NCBI GenBank assembly: GCA_028689025.1
Contig: JAQTXA010000012.1
Location: forward strand, 1-64,000
From: Aliarcobacter sp.
GTDB taxonomy: Bacteria > Campylobacterota > Campylobacteria > Campylobacterales > Arcobacteraceae
DNA: 64,000 nt
Reading direction: 5' to 3'
The translations under genes were made by a program, and so were the position numbers. Shown piece after piece: positions 36,882 to 47,154 of this stretch; within the stretch, counting starts at the first letter, position 1; each line of letters begins with the position of its first letter. Under the pieces are notes generated by a model, which did no database searches, had not been told where the DNA came from, and saw only the letters and a list, made by a program, of their open reading frames with translations.

Positions 36882-37973
36882 TTGAATATATTAATGGTAA
36901 GTCTTGATTATCCACCAACAGTGGGAGGAATAACAGCCCATGTTTATGAGTTGTCACAAGCTTTAAAAAATATTGGATGTAAAGTTAGTGTTGCAACAAA
37001 ATTTGTTGATGATAAACAAAAAGCTTTTGAAACTGTAGATGGAGTTGATATTCATAGATTTAAACTTAAATTTATTGGATTTTCTTATGGTCTTCAAATT
37101 AATAACTTTTTAAAAAAACTAATCAAAAAAGAGAAGTTTGACATTATTCATATTCATGGAATGAGACCTTTAGAATTTTATAATATCAAAGAGATTCCTT
37201 TAGTTTATACAAATCATACATCTGGATATTTGAAAAGAATAAAAAAAGGTGGATATAGAATTGCACTTTTAAAAAGATTATTTAACAAACCAAAACTATT
37301 TTTAGCTCCAAGTGAAGAACTTCTTGATGTTCCTTTTGAGTTTAATGCAAAAAAAGTATTTATATCAAATGGTGTTATTTCTGATAAATTTACAAGAAAT
37401 ATTGAAGTTCGAAAAAAGATAAGAGATGAACTTGGAATAAAAGATAATGAAAAATTAGGAATAGTTACAAGAAGAATGGTTTGGAAAAATGGTGTTAATT
37501 TCTTAGCCTTAGCAACAAAATATATAAAAAATCAAGATTTAAAATTATTGTTTATTGGTGATGGTGAACAGTATAAAGATGTGAAATCTATATTGGAAGA
37601 AAATTTTAAAAATAGATATATTTTATTGGGTTCAAAAAAACATGATGAAATCATAAACTATTATAGTGCAGCTGATTTATCAATTTTGCCATCTCTTATG
37701 GAAGCTACAAGTATTAGTGGACTTGAAGCGATGGCTGCTTCTTTACCATTAGTTGGAACTAATGTTGGTGGAATTCCAGTTATTATAAAAGATGGAGAAA
37801 ATGGTTTTTTATGTGAAAGTGAAAATCCAGAGGATTTAGCATTGAAAATTGATAAACTTCTTGATAATGATATTATTGAAATGGGTAATAAATCAAAACA
37901 GATGGTTGATATTCATTTTGATTGGATTGAAATTGCAAAAGAGACTTTAAAAGAATATAAGGCAGTTTTATGA
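36882..37973 (+). CDS. Glycosyltransferase family 4
   Basis: A GT-B enzyme starting (M)[20 protein letters not shown], with donor-site segments [13 protein letters not shown] and [24 protein letters not shown] chose the TTG at 36882 because GGAG lies eight bases upstream and the product then has the normal GT4 N-terminus. A TTG at 36849 would add 11 residues and overlap the previous gene. Its stop overlaps the wecB start (ATGA). Confidence 0.88.
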   Translation: MNILMVSLDYPPTVGGITAHVYELSQALKNIGCKVSVATKFVDDKQKAFETVDGVDIHRFKLKFIGFSYGLQINNFLKKLIKKEKFDIIHIHGMRPLEFYNIKEIPLVYTNHTSGYLKRIKKGGYRIALLKRLFNKPKLFLAPSEELLDVPFEFNAKKVFISNGVISDKFTRNIEVRKKIRDELGIKDNEKLGIVTRRMVWKNGVNFLALATKYIKNQDLKLLFIGDGEQYKDVKSILEENFKNRYILLGSKKHDEIINYYSAADLSILPSLMEATSISGLEAMAASLPLVGTNVGGIPVIIKDGENGFLCESENPEDLALKIDKLLDNDIIEMGNKSKQMVDIHFDWIEIAKETLKEYKAVL

Positions 37974-39103
37974 AAAAAGTCTTATTAATATTCGGAACAC
38001 GGCCAGAAGCTATAAAAATGGCACCACTTGTAAAAGCATTTGAAAAAGAAAAAAATATTATCTCAAAAGTTTGTGTAACAGCACAACATAGAGAGATGCT
38101 TGATCAAGTTCTTGATATGTTTGATATAAAACCTGAATATGATTTGAATATTATGAAACCAGGTCAAGATTTATTTGATGTAACTACTAATGTTCTTTTA
38201 GGATTAAAAGATGTATTAAATGATTTTAATCCAGATGTTGTTTTGGTTCATGGCGATACTACAACTACAAGTGCTTCTAGTTTAGCTGCTTTTTATAATA
38301 AAATAAAAGTAGGACATGTGGAAGCAGGTTTGCGAACTGGGGATATTTATAGTCCTTGGCCAGAAGAAGCAAATAGACAAATAACTAGTGTATTAGCAAA
38401 CTATCATTTTGCACCAACCTCGACAAGTGCTGATAATCTTCTAAAAGAAAATAAAAATCCTAATGATATTATTGTAACTGGAAATACAGTTATTGATGCT
38501 TTGTTCTTAGCATTGGATAAAATAGAAAAAAATGATGATTTAAAATCTAAAATCATAGATTCAATAAACTCACAATATAAACTTCAAGATGATAAAAAAA
38601 TAATACTTGTAACTGGACATAGAAGAGAAAACTTTGGTGAAGGATTTATAAATATTTGTGAAGCTTTGAAAACTATAGCTATAAATAATCCTGATATTGA
38701 TATAGTTTATCCAGTTCATTTAAATCCTAATGTACAAAAACCAGTTAAAGAAATTTTGTCAAATACATCAAATGTATATCTAATTGAACCTCTTCAATAT
38801 GAAAGTTTTATATATATGATGAATAAATCATACTTTATTATTACAGACTCAGGTGGAGTTCAAGAAGAAGCTCCAAGTTTAGGGAAACCTGTTCTTGTAA
38901 TGAGAGATACAACTGAAAGACCAGAAGCAGTTGATGCTGGAACTGTAAAACTGGTTGGAACAAATAAAGAGATAATTATCAAAGAAGCGCAGAATCTTTT
39001 AGATAATAAAGAAGAATATGAGAAAATGAGTAAAGCCCATAATCCTTATGGAGATGGTAATGCTTGCAAAAGAATTGTTGAGTTTATTAGGGATGTAAAT
39101 TAG
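37970..39103 (+). CDS. wecB: UDP-N-acetylglucosamine 2-epimerase (non-hydrolysing)
   Basis: 377 residues. WecB interconverts UDP-GlcNAc and UDP-ManNAc. Signatures are [13 protein letters not shown] (8-20), [21 protein letters not shown] and [16 protein letters not shown]. Together with the upstream UDP-HexNAc dehydrogenase it could provide UDP-ManNAcA for the surface glycan (inference). The start overlaps the previous gene by four bases. Confidence 0.94.
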   Translation: MKKVLLIFGTRPEAIKMAPLVKAFEKEKNIISKVCVTAQHREMLDQVLDMFDIKPEYDLNIMKPGQDLFDVTTNVLLGLKDVLNDFNPDVVLVHGDTTTTSASSLAAFYNKIKVGHVEAGLRTGDIYSPWPEEANRQITSVLANYHFAPTSTSADNLLKENKNPNDIIVTGNTVIDALFLALDKIEKNDDLKSKIIDSINSQYKLQDDKKIILVTGHRRENFGEGFINICEALKTIAINNPDIDIVYPVHLNPNVQKPVKEILSNTSNVYLIEPLQYESFIYMMNKSYFIITDSGGVQEEAPSLGKPVLVMRDTTERPEAVDAGTVKLVGTNKEIIIKEAQNLLDNKEEYEKMSKAHNPYGDGNACKRIVEFIRDVN

Positions 39104-39104
39104 T

Positions 39105-40127
39105 ATGAGAATTTTACATGTTGCGAATTTTTCAATTTTTAAAAATGATGCTGTTTTTTATTCTATGGATAAAAAAATTTCAAATGGTTTAATACGAAAT
39201 GGACATTTTGTTTCTGATTTTAGTTACCGAGATATTTCAAAAATAAATAGAGTTCTTGGATTAAAGAAAGTTGGTATAAATAAAATGATTAGGTCTCTAA
39301 TTATTTCAATTGACAATTTGCAACCTGATTTAATTCTTTTAGGACACACTGAATTAATAAATGGAGAAGTTTTATCTTTCATAAGAGAAAAATATCCAAA
39401 AATAAAAATTGCTATGTGGTGGGTTGATTGGCTTAAAAATCTTGCATCTATTAAATCAAAGATAAAATATATTGATGTTTTATTTACAACTACAGGAATT
39501 AAAGATTTCCCAAATATTGATTTTGAGAATAAAAATTTGAAAATTTGTTATATACCAAATATGTGTGACAGTTCAATCGAGTCATATAAATCTTTTGAAG
39601 AAATAAGTTATGATAGGGATCTGTTTTTTGCTGGAAGATTGGACAAAGAGAGAGAAAGTTTTATAAATAGTTTAAAGACATCATTGAAAAATATTAAATT
39701 TGATATTTTTGGAAATACAAAAGATACTGTTTTATTAGGAAATAAATTTTTACAAACAATATCAAAAAGTAAAATATCATTAAATCTTAGTCGAGACCAC
39801 GAAACTTCTTTATACTCTTCAGATAGATTAATTCAATTAATGGCAAATGGAACAATGGTAATATCAAAAAATATTCCAGATATTGAAATTTTATTTGACA
39901 ATGATGAGATAATACTTTTTGATGAAAAAGAAGAGTGTTTAGAAAAAATCAATTACTATTTAAATAATGATGAAGAACGAAAAAAAATAGCTAAAAAGGG
40001 ATGGGAAAAAGCTCATAACTCATATAACTCAACAAGAGTAACAAAATTTATGATGGAAACAATTTTTCAAGAAACTTACAGCGAAGAGTATGAATGGAAA
40101 AATCAAATTATAAGTAGTAATAAATAA
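39105..40127 (+). CDS. CgeB-like glycosyltransferase
   Basis: 340 residues with a GT-B-like layout. The N-terminus ILHVANFSIFKNDAVFYS and the C-terminal ISLNLSRDHETSLYSSDRLIQLMANGTMVI fit the glycosyltransferase group related to CgeB/DUF3880. Acceptor and donor are unknown. It follows wecB after one base, and its last base overlaps the next gene's ATG (TAATG). The region is AT-rich and lysine-rich, as often in horizontally exchanged glycan genes. Confidence 0.75.
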   Translation: MRILHVANFSIFKNDAVFYSMDKKISNGLIRNGHFVSDFSYRDISKINRVLGLKKVGINKMIRSLIISIDNLQPDLILLGHTELINGEVLSFIREKYPKIKIAMWWVDWLKNLASIKSKIKYIDVLFTTTGIKDFPNIDFENKNLKICYIPNMCDSSIESYKSFEEISYDRDLFFAGRLDKERESFINSLKTSLKNIKFDIFGNTKDTVLLGNKFLQTISKSKISLNLSRDHETSLYSSDRLIQLMANGTMVISKNIPDIEILFDNDEIILFDEKEECLEKINYYLNNDEERKKIAKKGWEKAHNSYNSTRVTKFMMETIFQETYSEEYEWKNQIISSNK

Positions 40128-41098
40128 TGAAAAAAATATTAATTATACGATTTACTTCATTAGGTGATTTAGTTACTCTAGAACCAACTTTTAGGGCTTT
40201 TAGAGAGTTTTTTAAAGATAGTGAAATTACATTCTTAACATCAGGAATAGGAAAAGGTTTATTTGCTGATAGTGGTTATTTTGATGAATTTATTGTACAC
40301 AAAAAGTTTTTAGAAACAGTTTCGTTACTTAAAAACAAAGAATATGATTTAGTTATAAATTTACAATGTAATAGACCTTCTCATTTTATAAATCTTACTG
40401 TTTCAAAGAAAAAAGTTATAAATAAATCTTTTAATCTATTTCAAAAAATATTTGGTATAAAAGTGCCATCAAAATCTGCTTCTGAAATGATTAAATTAGC
40501 AGGATTTGATGAAAAAGTTGTTGATGAGTATTTTAAAAAAGATAAAGGTTTTATAAAATTACCAACTTCTAAATCAGAATTATTTACAAAAAATGATGAA
40601 AAAAAAGTTATTGCAATTTCAACAGGAACAAGTGAACGATGGCTTAGTAAAAAATGGGGAATAGATAATTATTCTGATTTAATTGGAAAGTTAATTGAAA
40701 ATAATTTTGAAATAATTTTAGTAGGTTCTTCTTTAGAATTAGAAGATTCAGAATTTTTATTAAAAAAATATCCGCAAATTAGAAGTTTTGTAAATAAAAC
40801 AAATCTAACTCAATTAAAAAATTTATTAGCAAATGTTGATTTCTTTATTGGAAATGACAGTGGACCAACCCATATAGCAGCAGCAGTTGGAGTTAATACA
40901 ATTACAATATTTGGTTCAACAGATATTAAACATTGTGTTAAGTTTATGCCATATACAGGAATACATGAATATTTAAAACCAAGTGAAGATATAAAATGTC
41001 ACCCTTGCTATAAAACAAAATGTCCAACAAATATGGAATGTATGCAAAGTATAAAAGTAGAAAATATAGTAGAAAAAATTAGGATAATGAATGATTAG
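40127..41098 (+). CDS. Glycosyltransferase family 9 (heptosyltransferase-like)
   Basis: 323 residues. Starts MKKILIIRFTSLGDLVTLEPTF and has the GT9 ADP-heptose-site motif GNDSGPTHIAAAVGVNTITIFGST (D-S-G-P-x-H). The C-terminal CHPCYKTKCPTNMECM is also typical. It probably transfers heptose to the LPS core; ADP-heptose genes are in the same locus at 52.3-55.8 kb. It overlaps its neighbours by one base upstream and eight bases downstream. Confidence 0.88.
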   Translation: MKKILIIRFTSLGDLVTLEPTFRAFREFFKDSEITFLTSGIGKGLFADSGYFDEFIVHKKFLETVSLLKNKEYDLVINLQCNRPSHFINLTVSKKKVINKSFNLFQKIFGIKVPSKSASEMIKLAGFDEKVVDEYFKKDKGFIKLPTSKSELFTKNDEKKVIAISTGTSERWLSKKWGIDNYSDLIGKLIENNFEIILVGSSLELEDSEFLLKKYPQIRSFVNKTNLTQLKNLLANVDFFIGNDSGPTHIAAAVGVNTITIFGSTDIKHCVKFMPYTGIHEYLKPSEDIKCHPCYKTKCPTNMECMQSIKVENIVEKIRIMND

Positions 41099-42269
41099 TT
41101 TATTAAAACAACAAAATATTTTTATATTCTTATTGTTTTTATGGACCGTTTCAATTCCATTTAAAAATGCTATATATCAAGGAAGTATAATAACCTTAAT
41201 AATATTTTTTGTAATTTATATTATTAAAAATAGAGATTATAATAATTTTAAAATATTATTTTATAAATATAAAGATTTATTTATCGCTTTTTCTTTGATA
41301 ATTTTAAGTATGACAATTTCAAATATAATAAATGATGTTTCAAAAACTGAAGCTTGGCATTTAGAATTTAGTTATATTTATAGATATGCATTTATTTTTA
41401 TAATTTTAATTTATTTTTATTCTAAAAAGTTTTTCTCAAAACAATTATTTGTAACTTTTGTTTTTATATCATTGGGGATTCAAGGTTTAGATGGTGTATT
41501 TCAAAGTATAACAAGTTATGATATTTTTAAGCATAATATTGGAAATTTAACAGATGGTTTAAGTGGAGTTACATTTAATAGGAATATTTTTGGTTTTTTT
41601 GTTGCGTTAGGAGTAATATTGTCATTTTTTTTAATAAGGAAAGATAATATTTTTAATAAAATAAATTTTATAGTTTTTCCATTTTTTATAATTTTTATCT
41701 TTTGTACACTGTTTTCTTATTCAAGAGCGGCCTGGGTTTCTATTTTTATAGCTTTTAGCTTTTATATAATTATGAATTATAAAAAAATAAATATTAAATA
41801 TATTTTTATTTCTGGAATTATTTTTATAATACTATTTTTTATAATTTCTAATGTAGATTTATTACAAAATAGGTTTGAACAATTACTTAAAGGAGATTCT
41901 TCTCTTAGAAATGTAATATGGCTTAATGCAATTGAATTAATAAAAGAAAAATTAATTTTTGGATGGGGATTAGATACTTGGAAAAATTATGGTATGAAAG
42001 AGTTTGCAGGTGTTCATAATATTATATTAGAAATACTATTTTTTATGGGATTCTTTGGACTTTTAGCTTTTATATATTTTTTCATATTAGTTATAAAAGA
42101 AATTTTTAATGTAAAAAATTATGTTTTGTTAACATTTGTTGTTTTTATGTTGGTTGTAGGGCAGTTTGATCATAGTATAATTACAGGAAAAACATATTTA
42201 TCGCCCATGGTAATTTTAATGTTTTTTGTATTTGTCTACAGAGTAGAAAAAAAGGAGAAAATTGCATGA
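41091..42269 (+). CDS. O-antigen ligase/polymerase family (WaaL/Wzy-type)
   Basis: 392 residues with about ten to twelve membrane helices and a large periplasmic loop. The loop and flanks carry [14 protein letters not shown] and [27 protein letters not shown], the O-antigen ligase (Wzy_C) pattern with R...and H-N. It either joins O-chain to core or polymerises O-units; these two activities cannot be separated by sequence alone. The gene is especially low in GC. It overlaps both the GT9 gene and rmlA (four bases). Confidence 0.82.
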   Translation: MISLLKQQNIFIFLLFLWTVSIPFKNAIYQGSIITLIIFFVIYIIKNRDYNNFKILFYKYKDLFIAFSLIILSMTISNIINDVSKTEAWHLEFSYIYRYAFIFIILIYFYSKKFFSKQLFVTFVFISLGIQGLDGVFQSITSYDIFKHNIGNLTDGLSGVTFNRNIFGFFVALGVILSFFLIRKDNIFNKINFIVFPFFIIFIFCTLFSYSRAAWVSIFIAFSFYIIMNYKKINIKYIFISGIIFIILFFIISNVDLLQNRFEQLLKGDSSLRNVIWLNAIELIKEKLIFGWGLDTWKNYGMKEFAGVHNIILEILFFMGFFGLLAFIYFFILVIKEIFNVKNYVLLTFVVFMLVVGQFDHSIITGKTYLSPMVILMFFVFVYRVEKKEKIA

Positions 42270-43156
42270 AAGGTATAATCTTAGCAGGAGGTAGTGGAAC
42301 AAGACTCTATCCAATAACAAAAGGTGTTTCAAAACAACTTGTTCCAATCTATGATAAACCAATGATATATTATCCCCTTTCAGTTTTAATGTTAGCAGGA
42401 ATTAAAGAAGTCCTAGTAATAACAACTTCCCAAGATCAACAAAGCTTTATAAATCTTTTAGGTAATGGTACTGATTTAGGAATGAGATTTGAGTATATTA
42501 TTCAACCAAGCCCAGATGGTTTAGCACAAGCATTTATCTTAGGAGAAGAATTTCTTGATGGTGATGATGTTTGTTTAGTTCTTGGTGATAATATTTTTTA
42601 TGGCCATGGCCTTACAAAACTTCTTGCACAAAGTGTAAAAAATGTAAAAGGTGAAAATAAAGCAACAGTATTTGGTTATTATGTAAAAGATCCAGAAAGA
42701 TATGGTGTTGCAGAGTTTAATGATAATGGTGATGTAATAAGTATAGAAGAAAAACCAGCTGAAGCAAAATCAAACTATGCAGTTGTTGGATTATATTTTT
42801 ATCCAAAAGATGTAGTGAAAAAAGCAAAAGAGGTAAAACCTAGCGATAGAGGTGAATTAGAAATTACAACTTTAAATGAAATCTACCTTCATGAAAATAG
42901 ACTAAAAGTTGAACTAATGGGAAGAGGGTATGCTTGGCTAGATACGGGAACACATGAAAGTTTACTAGAAGCTTCTTCTTTTATCCAAACTATTGAAAAT
43001 AGACAATCACTAAAAGTAGCTTGTTTAGAAGAAATAGCTTATGAAATGGGATATATTTCAAAAGAAAAATTATTAGAATTAGCAGAGCCGTTGAAAAAAA
43101 ATCAATATGGACAATATCTAATAAATAGAGCAAATCAACCAAGAAGAGTAATCTAA
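42266..43156 (+). CDS. rmlA: Glucose-1-phosphate thymidylyltransferase
   Basis: 296 residues. RmlA makes dTDP-glucose from dTTP and glucose-1-phosphate, first step of dTDP-L-rhamnose synthesis. Motifs: [20 protein letters not shown] (6-25), [18 protein letters not shown], and [18 protein letters not shown]. Base use looks more conserved than the flanking transferases. It overlaps the ligase gene by four bases and is followed after one base by rmlC. Confidence 0.97.
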   Translation: MKGIILAGGSGTRLYPITKGVSKQLVPIYDKPMIYYPLSVLMLAGIKEVLVITTSQDQQSFINLLGNGTDLGMRFEYIIQPSPDGLAQAFILGEEFLDGDDVCLVLGDNIFYGHGLTKLLAQSVKNVKGENKATVFGYYVKDPERYGVAEFNDNGDVISIEEKPAEAKSNYAVVGLYFYPKDVVKKAKEVKPSDRGELEITTLNEIYLHENRLKVELMGRGYAWLDTGTHESLLEASSFIQTIENRQSLKVACLEEIAYEMGYISKEKLLELAEPLKKNQYGQYLINRANQPRRVI

Positions 43157-43157
43157 T

Positions 43158-43733
43158 ATGCAATTCACAAGAACAAGAATTCGTGATGTAATAGTAATTG
43201 AACCAAAAGTACATGGTGATGATAGAGGATACTTTGTAGAAACTTTTAGAGCAGATAAATTAGAAAAATTTCTTGGTTTTAAACTAAACTTTGGACAAGA
43301 TAATGAATCTAAGTCCTCAAAAGGAGTTCTTAGAGGACTTCATTATCAACTTCCTCCACATGCACAAACAAAACTAGTACGTGTAATTCAAGGTAGAGTT
43401 TTAGATGTTGCAGTTGATATTAGACGTAACTCACCAACATTTGGACAATATGTAGCTGTTGAATTAAGTGCTGAAAATAAAAAACAAATGTTAGTTCCAA
43501 TAGGCTTTGCTCATGGATTTGTAGTTTTGGAAGATAATACAATTTTTGCATATAAAGTTGATAATTACTATAGTCCAGAATGTGATAGGGGAATAGCTTT
43601 TGATGATAAAGATTTAAATATAGATTGGATTTTAGATAAAGAAGAATTAAAACTGTCACCTAAAGATACTACTCAACCAAAATTAAATGAAACAAATGAT
43701 TTGTTTGAGTTTGGAGTTGATTATTATGCCTAA
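43158..43733 (+). CDS. rmlC: dTDP-4-dehydrorhamnose 3,5-epimerase
   Basis: 191 residues, cupin fold. RmlC epimerises dTDP-4-keto-6-deoxyglucose. The segments HGDDRGYFVETFR, GVLRGLHYQLPPHAQTKLVR and GFAHGFVVLED contain the catalytic His and Asp region. The remaining pathway genes rmlD and rmlB lie 2.6 kb downstream, separated by an MBOAT/SGNH pair. The MBOAT gene follows after 13 bases. Confidence 0.96.
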   Translation: MQFTRTRIRDVIVIEPKVHGDDRGYFVETFRADKLEKFLGFKLNFGQDNESKSSKGVLRGLHYQLPPHAQTKLVRVIQGRVLDVAVDIRRNSPTFGQYVAVELSAENKKQMLVPIGFAHGFVVLEDNTIFAYKVDNYYSPECDRGIAFDDKDLNIDWILDKEELKLSPKDTTQPKLNETNDLFEFGVDYYA

Positions 43734-43746
43734 TAAGAGAAAGTAA

Positions 43747-44962
43747 TTGCTTTTTAATAGCTACGAATTCATATTTGCATTTCTGCCAATAACATTTTTC
43801 ATATACTTTTACCTAAACCATAAAAGATTGACACAAGCCTCAAAAGGGTTTTTAGTGTTTAGCTCACTATTTTTTTATTCTTGGTGGAATATTGCATATT
43901 TGCCTTTGATTTTGATAAGTATGCTCTTTAATTATGTAATAGGTAATAGTTTAAATAAAGAAATAAAAGAAAATAAAAAAACTTTTTCAAAAAAATCAAT
44001 TTTGATTTTTGGAATAGTAGCTAATGTGTCATTGCTAGGATACTTTAAATACGCAGATTTTTTTATAGAGAATTTTAATTTAATGTTAAACTCAAATGTA
44101 AACCTTTTACATTTAGTCTTGCCTTTAGCAATTTCTTTTTTTACTTTCCAACAAATAGCATATTTAGTTGATTCATATAGACAAGAAACAAAAGAGTATG
44201 ATTTTTTAAATTATGCACTGTTTGTAACTTTTTTCCCTCAATTAATTGCAGGACCAATAGTTCATCATAAAGAGATGATGCCTCAATTTGCTAATAATAG
44301 AAATATGGTAAAGAATTATAAAAATATAGCTCTTGGAGTTTTTATATTTTCTCTTGGTTTGTTTAAAAAAGTAGTAATTGCAGATACCTTTGCTGTTTGG
44401 GCAAATACTGGATTTGATACAGCAATAACTTTAAATCTTTTCGAAGCATGGGCAACAAGTCTCTCTTATACATTCCAATTGTATTTTGATTTTTCAGGAT
44501 ATACGGATATGGCAATAGGTATTTCACTGTTGTTTAATATAAAACTACCTATTAACTTTAATTCTCCATATAAAGCAAGAAATATACAAGATTTCTGGAG
44601 AAGATGGCATATAACTCTTTCAAGATTTTTGAGAGATTATATTTATATTCCATTGGGTGGGAATAAAATATCAAGCTTTAGAACATACTCAAATCTTCTA
44701 GCTACTTTCGTAATAGGTGGATTTTGGCATGGAGCAGGGTGGACATTTTTGTTCTGGGGATTTCTACACGGAATAGCACTAGTAATTCATAGACTTTGGT
44801 CAAACCTTGGATTTAAGATGTGGACTTGGTTAGCGTGGTTTATTACTTTTAACTTTGTAAATGTAGCATGGGTATTTTTTAGAGCAAAAGAGTGGGATGA
44901 TGCGGTTAAGGTTTTAGGTGGGATGATTGGGCTTAATGGCGTTGTTATTTCGGATAAACTTT
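43747..44962 (+). repeat. Direct repeat, left copy (1,216 bp)
   Basis: Matches 49725-50940 with no insertions or deletions. By eye only three bases differ, all synonymous and within the first 48 bases (43752, 43755, 43794). The flanking gene end (45185-45213) also matches 51163-51191 exactly at the same offset of 5,978. Confidence 0.92.
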
Positions 44963-45213
44963 CAAATAAATTAGCATTTTTGGTTGATTATGGAATAACT
45001 TTTGATGTAGTAACTAAACATATTCATTCTGGAAATAAAAGTTTAACTTGGCTTTTAGTTGGAATATTTTTTATTTTATTTTTCAAAAATTCTATGGAAA
45101 AAAGAGATAGTTTTAATCTAAATTATAAAAATTTATTTTTAGCTTTTATCTGTTTTGTTTATAGTATTTTATGTTTAAATAAAATTTCTGAATTTTTATA
45201 TTTTAATTTTTAA
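43747..45213 (+). CDS. MBOAT-family O-acyltransferase, copy 1
   Basis: 488 residues with about ten to twelve membrane helices. It belongs to the AlgI/DltB/PatA group. The conserved GGFWHGAGW carries His328, and a second His at 341 ends LFWGFLHG. Such proteins move acyl groups across the inner membrane for transfer to a polysaccharide by an SGNH partner, here the gene at 45243. The start is TTG with GAGAAAG upstream. Residues 1-405 are identical to copy 2 at 49725; residues about 406-480 differ and the last eight are again the same. Confidence 0.9.
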   Translation: MLFNSYEFIFAFLPITFFIYFYLNHKRLTQASKGFLVFSSLFFYSWWNIAYLPLILISMLFNYVIGNSLNKEIKENKKTFSKKSILIFGIVANVSLLGYFKYADFFIENFNLMLNSNVNLLHLVLPLAISFFTFQQIAYLVDSYRQETKEYDFLNYALFVTFFPQLIAGPIVHHKEMMPQFANNRNMVKNYKNIALGVFIFSLGLFKKVVIADTFAVWANTGFDTAITLNLFEAWATSLSYTFQLYFDFSGYTDMAIGISLLFNIKLPINFNSPYKARNIQDFWRRWHITLSRFLRDYIYIPLGGNKISSFRTYSNLLATFVIGGFWHGAGWTFLFWGFLHGIALVIHRLWSNLGFKMWTWLAWFITFNFVNVAWVFFRAKEWDDAVKVLGGMIGLNGVVISDKLSNKLAFLVDYGITFDVVTKHIHSGNKSLTWLLVGIFFILFFKNSMEKRDSFNLNYKNLFLAFICFVYSILCLNKISEFLYFNF

Positions 45214-45242
45214 AAAGGTATTTTCTGAAAGCAAAAAAATGG

Positions 45243-46265
45243 TTGAATTATTTAATTGTTAATATTATTCTTTTTATATGTTTTATTGTATCTTTTAATT
45301 GTATTATAGATCCTTTTCAACATTATAGAAAAGCTACTATATATACATTTGATTATTCTGGAAATCAAAAATATTTAAATCCAGGATTAGCTAAAAATTA
45401 TGATTTTAATTCAATTATTATTGGTACTTCGATGACTGAAAATTTTACTTTAGATAAAACAAAATTTTTTATGAATAAACCAATTAAATTATCAATTGCT
45501 GGAGGTAAAGCATATGAGTTTAAACAAATCCTTGATATCGCTTTTTCAAATCATGAAATAGAAACAGTATTATTTGGATTGGATATATACTCTTTTTTAA
45601 ATGCTAAAGAATCTTATAATGATATACCATATTATTTATATGATAATAATTTTTTTAATGATTATAAATATTTATTGAATTTAGATACATTAAAAAGATC
45701 ATTTAACGTGCTTCTTTCGAAAAAAAATAATATAAATGAAAGTGAAGATAATTATAATCATATGTTTGAATGGCAAGACAATTATCAAAAAAATTTCAAT
45801 TTAGAAAATGTTATTAATAATTGGGAAAATCGTGAGACAATATTTAAACATAAAAAATCTTTTTGGGATTTAAAGCAATTAGAAAATAATTTTGATAATA
45901 ATCTGTATAAAATAATAGTTGAAAATAAAAATAAAAAATTTATTATATTTTTCCCTCCTTATTCAATTTTAACCTATAAAGATTGGCAAGAAAAAGAAAG
46001 TTTAGATACAATATTGGAATTTAAAGAATACATGTACAATAAATTAATATTTTTAGAAAATGTTAATTTGTATGATTTCCAAATAGCAAAAAATATTACT
46101 CATAATTTAGGTAATTATAAAGATATTACACATTATTCTCAAAATATTAATTTTTGGATTATTGATCAAATATATAATGGTAATTTTCTTTTAAATTCTG
46201 GAAATAAGAATAAAATCGAAATAGATTTTAGACAACAAATAAATCAATATAAGATAAAATTTTAA
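45243..46265 (+). CDS. SGNH/AlgJ-like acyltransferase partner, copy 1
   Basis: 340 residues from TTG. One N-terminal membrane helix (about 2-20) anchors a periplasmic domain. A GTSMTENF segment (Ser63) resembles SGNH block I, and DITHYS (Asp294, His297) fits the C-terminal DxxH dyad. It probably transfers acyl groups delivered by the upstream MBOAT protein. Conservative start used: an in-frame CTG at 45225, six bases after AAAAAGG, would add six residues (CTG-KAKKW) and has a better ribosome site. Little similarity to the partner at 51202. Very low GC. Confidence 0.7.
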   Translation: MNYLIVNIILFICFIVSFNCIIDPFQHYRKATIYTFDYSGNQKYLNPGLAKNYDFNSIIIGTSMTENFTLDKTKFFMNKPIKLSIAGGKAYEFKQILDIAFSNHEIETVLFGLDIYSFLNAKESYNDIPYYLYDNNFFNDYKYLLNLDTLKRSFNVLLSKKNNINESEDNYNHMFEWQDNYQKNFNLENVINNWENRETIFKHKKSFWDLKQLENNFDNNLYKIIVENKNKKFIIFFPPYSILTYKDWQEKESLDTILEFKEYMYNKLIFLENVNLYDFQIAKNITHNLGNYKDITHYSQNINFWIIDQIYNGNFLLNSGNKNKIEIDFRQQINQYKIKF

Positions 46266-46290
46266 GAATTATTAAAGGTTTTTAACAATA

Positions 46291-47154
46291 ATGAATATTT
46301 TAATAACAGGTTCAAATGGACAGCTAGGAAATGAGATAAAAGAGCTGTCACAAAACTACTCTTACAACTTCTTTTTCACAGATAGAACAAATCTAGATAT
46401 TACTTCTAAAGATAATATAAAATCTTTTTGTCAAATTAATAATATAAATGTAGTCATTAACTGTGCAGCATATACAGCAGTGGATAAAGCAGAATCAGAT
46501 ATAGAAAATGCAGATTTAGTAAATAGAAAAGCTGTAAAGAAATTAGCACTAGTATCTCAAGAGTTAGATATTAAATTAATTCATGTATCAACTGATTACG
46601 TATTTGATGGAAGAAATTTTAAACCTTATATTGAAGAGTTTCAAACAAACCCACAAGGTGTTTATGGAAAAACAAAACTTGATGGTGAAAATGAAATGAG
46701 AGATATCAACCCAAAAAATTCAATCATCATTAGAACTTCATGGGTTTATTCAAGTTTTGGAAATAATTTTGTTAAAACTATGTTGCGTTTAGGAAAAGAA
46801 AAAGAGTCTTTGGGAGTAATCTTTGATCAAGTAGGAACTCCTACTTATGCTAAAGATTTGGCAAAAACTATTTTAGATATTCTTCCTAAAATCAATAATG
46901 AAAAAGTAGAAATATATAACTATACAAATGAGGGTGTATTGTCTTGGTATGACTTTGCAAAAGAGATAATGAAAATGGCAAAATTGAATTGTAAAATAAA
47001 TCCAATAGAGACATTTCAATATCCAACGCCAGCAATCAGACCACATTTTTCACTTTTAAATAAATCAAAAATAAAATCAACTTTTAATATAGAAATACCA
47101 TATTGGAAAGATAGCTTAGCGGAATGTTTAAAAACAATGGGAGAAAAAAAATAG
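46291..47154 (+). CDS. rmlD: dTDP-4-dehydrorhamnose reductase
   Basis: 287 residues. RmlD carries out the NAD(P)H-dependent last step to dTDP-L-rhamnose. The N-terminal Rossmann site is ITGSNGQLGNEI (4-15). STDYVFDG and VYGKTKLDGE (YxxxK catalytic pair) follow. It lies inside the segment bracketed by the MBOAT repeats, directly before rmlB with no gap. Confidence 0.96.
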   Translation: MNILITGSNGQLGNEIKELSQNYSYNFFFTDRTNLDITSKDNIKSFCQINNINVVINCAAYTAVDKAESDIENADLVNRKAVKKLALVSQELDIKLIHVSTDYVFDGRNFKPYIEEFQTNPQGVYGKTKLDGENEMRDINPKNSIIIRTSWVYSSFGNNFVKTMLRLGKEKESLGVIFDQVGTPTYAKDLAKTILDILPKINNEKVEIYNYTNEGVLSWYDFAKEIMKMAKLNCKINPIETFQYPTPAIRPHFSLLNKSKIKSTFNIEIPYWKDSLAECLKTMGEKK

